Below, piece by piece: positions 59,384 to 64,000 of a DNA stretch of 64,000 bases. The notes under the pieces were generated by a model. The model worked only from the letters and a program-made list of their open reading frames with translations. It was not told the origin of the DNA and searched no databases. The stretch comes from Torymus aiolomorphi. Lineage: Eukaryota; Arthropoda; Insecta; Hymenoptera; Torymidae. Every line of letters starts with the position of its first letter. The first letter of the stretch is position 1. The position numbers and the translations under genes are program-made. The DNA lies in contig CM070873.1 of assembly GCA_036365515.1 (NCBI GenBank), positions 80,018,029 through 80,082,028 on the forward strand, in the 5' to 3' direction.

Positions 59384-60344
59384 AGGGAGAATCCACAAAT
59401 GCACTGCGCTCCCCTGCACTGCGCTGCCCGGGGCCCTTTCTACATATGTGTGTTCTGTCTGTTCTAGACAACTTCTCTCTATGCCTGTCTCTGTCTTACA
59501 TAAACGGAACAGATATATCTGTCTTTGTCGGGAACACACAGAACACACATATGTAGAAAGGCCCCTGCGCTGCGCCACGCTGTGCTGTCCGTTCCACCCC
59601 AGAAACAGGAAAGCTCATCTATATGTTCATGAATATAGTTCCATTTTTATATGTTGACTTTGAATTTGATTTTCAGTTTACCTTTAGATTTCGTAATGGC
59701 ATTTCAAGACGATTTCTATTTAAATAGAAGTGTTTAATTTGTGTTTTGTGCTATATTTAAATATGGAACTTGATAAAACAAGGAAATGTTTAGCAATTTT
59801 TCAAGCATTAATTAAGTTGATGATAAATCTGACATTAAAAAAAAAAAAAAAAAATTACAAGGTGGTGGACGAAACCCATTTGTATCCAAAAATTCGGAGT
59901 AGTTTAGGAGCCTATGATATATATAATTTGCAGTTGACGAAATGTCACAGTTGAATGATATAACACCTATAATTTTAATGTAAAATAATAAATACTTGCC
60001 TTCAGAGCTCTTCATCATTTTATTTTTAATTACTTTTCGGATGAACATTTACAAAATTTTGGAGTTTCATCATCATCATGCTCCAAATTTTAATATCCAA
60101 ACCAAAATGGAGCTATGTCCATGAATTATGTAAAATAATAAATACTTGCCTTCAGAGCTCTTCATCATTTTATTTTTAATTACTTTTCGGATGAACATTT
60201 ACAAAATTTTGGAGTTTCATCATCATCATGCTCCAAATTTTAATATCCAAACCAAAATGGAGCTATGTCCATGAATTATGTTCTAAATAGGTTGATTTGG
60301 CAGGGGGGCACAGTTAGTGCATTTGTGGATTCTCCCTAAGAGGC
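59384..60344. mobile_element. TIR element with TAA flanks
   Basis: The ends TAA|GGGAGAATCCACAAATGCAC and the complement, with GGATTCTCCC|TAA, define a 0.96-kb element. The 3-bp TAA target and GGG terminus fit PIF/Harbinger-type MITEs. Inside are a hairpin with arms CTACATATGTGTGTTCTGTC (59438-59566), a frame of 74 codons with no known domain, an A-rich run (59836-59854), and an exact tandem duplication at 59981-60280. Confidence 0.65.
59981..60280. repeat. Exact 150-bp tandem duplication
   Basis: 59981-60130 and 60131-60280 are identical base for base, from TAAAATAATAAATACTTGCC to CATGAATTATG. Each unit has an internal inverted pair, TTTTGGAG and CTCCAAAA-like words around CATCATCATCATG. Identity means a very recent event or an assembly artefact. 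Confidence 0.9.
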
Positions 60345-60541
60345 ACAGGCCTGTGCTTTTGTGCTTTTGTGCCAAGCGAAAAAAAAATAGTTGTCCCGAC
60401 ATCTAGCATACTCGTTACCCATTGCTGAAGATTAACATATTGAACTTCTGCAATGGGTTATGAGTATGGTAGATAAGTATCGGACAACTAGTTTTTTTTC
60501 GCTTGATACAAAAGCACAAAAGCACAGGCCTGTGCCTCTTA
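60338..60541. mobile_element. Foldback hairpin with low-complexity stem
   Basis: The arms TAAGAGGCACAGGCCTGTGC, then TTTTGTGCTTTTGTGC and AGCGAAAAAAAA, are mirrored at the right end. The loop lies near 60440. It directly follows the element at 59384. Same architecture as 417-660, with short-word stems. Confidence 0.7.
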
Positions 60542-60559
60542 CGTGGACTAACTCTTGTT

Positions 60560-60672
60560 GCGTTCCGACTTTTTGTAGACTTCGTCGCTGGTTGGTTGGT
60601 TTGTAAACATTGACCAATCAGCGACGAAGTCTACAAGAAGCAAGTCGCAGGTCAGCGCAACGCACCACAGGG
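60560..60672. repeat. Small hairpin
   Basis: TTGTAGACTTCGTCGCTGGT (60574) pairs with ACCAATCAGCGACGAAGTCT (about 60612) around a short TTTGTAAACATT loop. It lies between two mobile elements. No gene. Confidence 0.6.
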
Positions 60673-62077
60673 TAGGGGAGGGCGGGGCACGTGTGACACC
60701 CTAACTTTGATTAAAAATAACAACTAAACCGTGTATTATTTCAAAATGTACAAAAACGGAATAATTAGATCAGAAAAAAATAAAATAAACTATTAACTTT
60801 TTCTTCATTTTCTTTTAATTATTGATAAAATACAGAAAAGAAATTCTGAAGAAAATGCTCTACGTGCCCCACCGGCGGGTGGATTGTGGCACCCGACGGG
60901 GCACGCATGGCACGATCAAATTAATATTTTACTATAGGTATTTTTCAATTTTTTTTCCAGTAATTAATTCTTTAATAATTATGGCATAATAAAATTTTCA
61001 AAAATCAAATAATTAATCAGTCTATTGAAAATTTAAAATTTTATTTTTATTAAGGAACATAACAATTTTTATTTTAAAATAGATTATTACATTTTAATAA
61101 ATGATTATATATTATAAATTCCATCTTATAAAATATGATCACAACATAATACTTTTGTTTGATTAACAAATTATCATTAATATAATAATGAGATACAATA
61201 AGTTTAAATTTAAAGATTTCGCATCATTTTCATCTATGTAGCATATTTTAACTACCTGACCATTGAAAAAGGCAGTTTGAGTATCTACAATTGATTCTTC
61301 AGGTATTTATACTTCTCTAAAGTAATTTTCATTATTTACGGAAGCTGAATTATTATTAACAATGAATAAATCAAGCTAATTTATTAATAAGCACATTTTC
61401 AATAGCCAAGTGCATTTGTTCATTGCTCCAATTATGTTTTTTTTTTTATACTTTCTTACCATCGTTTTTTCTACTCTAAATATAACTTAATACGCAGTCG
61501 AAATAATCGTTATTTACTTATTAATGTAATAATTGAAACTAAAAACTAGTTAAAACTAAACTATTGTATTGCATAGTTGTTAACCCATCTTGCTCCGTTT
61601 TTGGTTTGTAGGTTACATCACTTCGCTCGGCGGCCGCCGCGGCGCACTGATACGCCCGAGGCCCGAGTGTGCCACGCGTGCCCCGCCAGGATGTCACGTC
61701 ATGCCCCATTTTAATACCATTTTCATTTTTTAATTATATTATTTATAAAGATTTTCTGAAAATAACAAAAACAGGGCTTGAAAGATAAAAGTTGAACCTA
61801 TCAAATAGGTTTGGTCTCATTTAGAAAAAAAATCATTTTCTCGTTGCTCCAAGCGACTTAAAAATGAAGTCAACCTTGTTTGTAAGCACCGATTTTCAAT
61901 CTTATTAAATTAAATGTTAAACATTATCTATAATCTCAAAAGTATAGAGGAAAATTCTAAAAGCATATCTAATTAGGTTTACGTAAAAATTACATTTTTT
62001 GCTTAATTTTAATTAATATTAAAAATATGAGGGTGCCAATCTTACCTACCTGACACGTTATGCCCCGCCCTCCCCTA
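60673..62077. mobile_element. 1.4-kb TIR element, complete copy
   Basis: The ends TAGGGGAGGGCGGGGCA and its complement TGCCCCGCCCTCCCCTA are inverted and flanked by TA. The interior has repeated GTGCCCC/GGGGCAC words at 60860-60910 and 61660-61700 but no open frame of note. A partial, inverted copy forms positions 1-414. Non-autonomous; the superfamily is not fixed. Confidence 0.8.
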
Positions 62078-62256
62078 GCGCTTATATGGATAGTCCCTGA
62101 AATATGCATACGCGCATCCCGAATTATACCTCGAATATTTATATTTATCGATGTATACATTTTACTTAAGGGAAATCGGGTATTACTTCGCTACTATTGA
62201 AGGTTATAATTAATAATTTAAAATGAAAAAAGAGGGTGTTTTTATAGTACTTATTG

Positions 62257-62262
62257 TTTATT
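62257..62262 (-). terminator. SF3B2 polyadenylation signal
   Basis: AATAAA on the minus strand, 70 bases past the SF3B2 stop codon. The gap 62078-62331 is otherwise the SF3B2 3' untranslated region and spacer. Confidence 0.6.
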
Positions 62263-62331
62263 TGTAATCTATAATCTACTTAACATTAAATTACAATACA
62301 AAAAGACGCTTGAAAAAAAATAATGTCGAGT

Positions 62332-64000
62332 TTAAAATTTAAACTCTTTATACTTCTTAGAAGATTTGTTTGTTTCTTGATTCATTTGGCGTTTTCTTTT
62401 GCTTTTTTGACGCTGTACGTGGTCCTGTAACATGTCTGACAGATCTTCTCTTCTCAGTGCCTGCCGGTTACGCATAGTCTCTTCGTAGCGAGTTGCCATG
62501 GCGTCTGAATCCAGGTCTAATTCACTAGGATCCAGAGCTAATTCTACAGCTCCTTCCCTCTCTGTTGCTCTTATTTCTGACGTCGAAACTGCTCCTCTTC
62601 GAGCAGCTATAACAGATGGTGGAGCCTGACCTCCTGCTCCTGTCATGTCATAAACATGTGTGCTGCCCATCATATTAGAGCCAAGACCTTCAGTTCGCCT
62701 TTCCTGCAGAACAGTGTATAGAGCAGGAGTATCACCTCCTTCCATCTCACTCTCAATTTTTCGTTTTCTGAGTTCAATTGTTTCAGGTGTTTCGAGGCCA
62801 GCAGGGATAGATGTAATACCACTTGGTGTAATAAGTCCTTCGGCTCCAGGTGTAACCAATCCTGTAGCATCTTCTTTGCCTACAAAAATTAATGCATCGT
62901 AATTATATTTTGAATGAAATGAATCAAAATTTTCATAGTTTATTATTGGGCAATGTTATACTTACGACAGATGATTAAAAATAGTAATCTGTCGTAAAAA
63001 TTTTAAGCGGAGTTTTAAGCAGAACATAGAATACGTATACTGGACCATCGGTCATAGATCATACGACATACATAGAAATTATAATTCGTATATCGATCTG
63101 TCGTAAGTATAACAGTACCGTTTATTATTATATAGTTATAATTTTTCTTTAAATTTTTGTTAAGTAGAAAGGAAGTAATGACAATGAACAATTATATAAG
63201 TTCTTTAAAAAAGTGTGACTCACCTTCTTCATCTTTTTCATCCTCCTCCTCATCTTCTTCTTCTTCAGATGATTCTTCCTCAAGCTCTCCCCATCTTCCC
63301 CGTTCAATGTTTTCGTCTAAGGCATCTCCTTCTGATGGTCTGGATAAGCCAAATACATCACCATATAAAGGTCGACCAGTTTCATCAACTGGAGGCTTAC
63401 CCCAACCTCCAGCATGGTAACCAAAAGCACATCCTTCTGGTATTGGGGCATTTAATCCTGGAATTTTAAGATTGGGATAAGATGGTGGTGGTCCGTATCT
63501 TTGCATTGCAATGAGCCATGGTGGCGGTACTTTTTGGCAGTTTGGCCCAATGGGCATACCAAGAGCTGTCCTTAATTCATCTGATAATTCACCTGGCTTC
63601 TTTTCTTTTAACCTTGTTTCAAACTCTTTACCCTCATAGTAAAGATCACCATGAATGGTCATATGTGGCTTTGTTTGCCACTTGAAAAATGCGTCGTGCA
63701 ATTTTTGATAATCAATATCAATTTTACCCAATTTAGGTCTTGCACGTTCCCTCATTTTAGCTTTAAGCGTTTTGCTTTCATCCTTCTCCTGTAAACTTGC
63801 CCTCATTTCTGTTATACCTGTCCTCTTGATAAATGCTGGCAAATCAAAAGGTGGCTTCTCTATTCCTCTTTTGCCTTGAAGATATTTACGCTTGAAACAC
63901 CAGTGCCTGGGAACAGGTACTGTATTTCTATGTGCTTTCAGTTGAACCAAGAGCTTTGGGTCCCTGGCTGTCACATCGTGCATCTCAACGACATCTGGTC
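62332..64000 (-). CDS. SF3B2: SF3B2 (SAP145) splicing factor, C-terminal part
   Basis: Splicing factor 3B subunit 2 of the U2 snRNP. With SF3B4 it contacts pre-mRNA near the branch site during prespliceosome assembly in the nucleus. Two exons are in the window: one from beyond 64000 to 63224 and the last, 62879-62332, joined in frame across a 344-bp intron. Seen in order: VPVPRHWCFKRKYLQGKRGI (DUF382 region), KIDIDYQKLHDAFFKWQTKP, then the PSP proline-rich segment PPPWLIAMQRYGPPPSYPNL, a long Glu/Asp-rich acidic stretch, TPETIELRKRKIE and the terminal SSKKYKEFKF. The N-terminal half, including any SAP domain, lies outside the window. The intron contains a small MITE. Confidence 0.95.
62955..63113. 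mobile_element. 159-bp MITE in SF3B2 intron
   Basis: Perfect 18-bp inverted ends, GTTATACTTACGACAGAT and ATCTGTCGTAAGTATAAC. An extra internal ATCTGTCGTAA (about 62988) could pair with the left end as a smaller hairpin. It sits between the two visible SF3B2 exons and does not alter coding. Confidence 0.7.

Noticed and set aside
59730..59954. 74-codon frame as a small gene inside the 59.4-kb element
   Set aside because: Crosses an A18 run translated as poly-Lys. No domain is recognised and there is no second copy to test conservation.

Overview
This is nuclear DNA from a multicellular eukaryote, most likely an insect. It has intron-split genes with GT-AG junctions, AT-rich spacers with CpG-rich islands, microsatellites, and a dense layer of inverted-repeat DNA transposons. 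The proteins are clear animal orthologues. A hymenopteran (parasitoid-wasp-like) source is my guess; no single feature in the window proves it.

Six real genes are visible, and for the five complete ones the exon chains close in frame. EAAT (27699-31226, +) is an excitatory amino acid transporter. VPS25 (31751-33286, -) is an ESCRT-II subunit. SKIC2 (33914-38664, +) is the Ski2 RNA helicase of the cytoplasmic exosome pathway. SEC13 (38804-41096, -) is a COPII and nuclear-pore WD40 protein. OPA3 (57942-58609, -) is a mitochondrial outer-membrane protein. The 3' end of SF3B2 (62332 to beyond 64000, -) is a U2 snRNP splicing factor. VPS25 and SKIC2 are divergent across about 0.63 kb. SKIC2 and SEC13 converge with 139 bp between their stop codons. 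These are housekeeping neighbours, not a pathway cluster.

The first 27.6 kb has no convincing protein gene. It holds inverted-repeat elements, long direct repeats, and several CpG-rich GAGA-like islands that may include the EAAT promoter and 5' noncoding exon (best candidate 13.2-14.0 kb).

From 41.3 to 49.8 kb lies a nest of dead DNA. It contains an intron-bearing glycerol kinase pseudogene, a truncated TTAA foldback element, and a decayed Tnp2/CACTA-type transposase. The transposase is split by a 4.75-kb non-autonomous CACTG-ended element, which itself carries another element with CCCTGGTAGAAA ends. The innermost cargo is a 1.6-kb minisatellite of 90-bp (30-codon) units arranged as two opposed halves, the most unusual object in the window.

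From 49.8 to 57.1 kb there is a run of long palindromes. It includes two CACGTGAGTA-rich foldbacks, one of which sits in one copy of a tandem duplication while the other copy preserves the empty site. A set of hairpins lies between inverted arms at 54.3 and 56.9 kb, one of them with tRNA-like sequence in its arms. The same 1.4-kb element family occurs whole at 60.7-62.1 kb and as a fragment at the very start of the window. All family assignments and repeat boundaries were read by eye; no database search or folding program was run.
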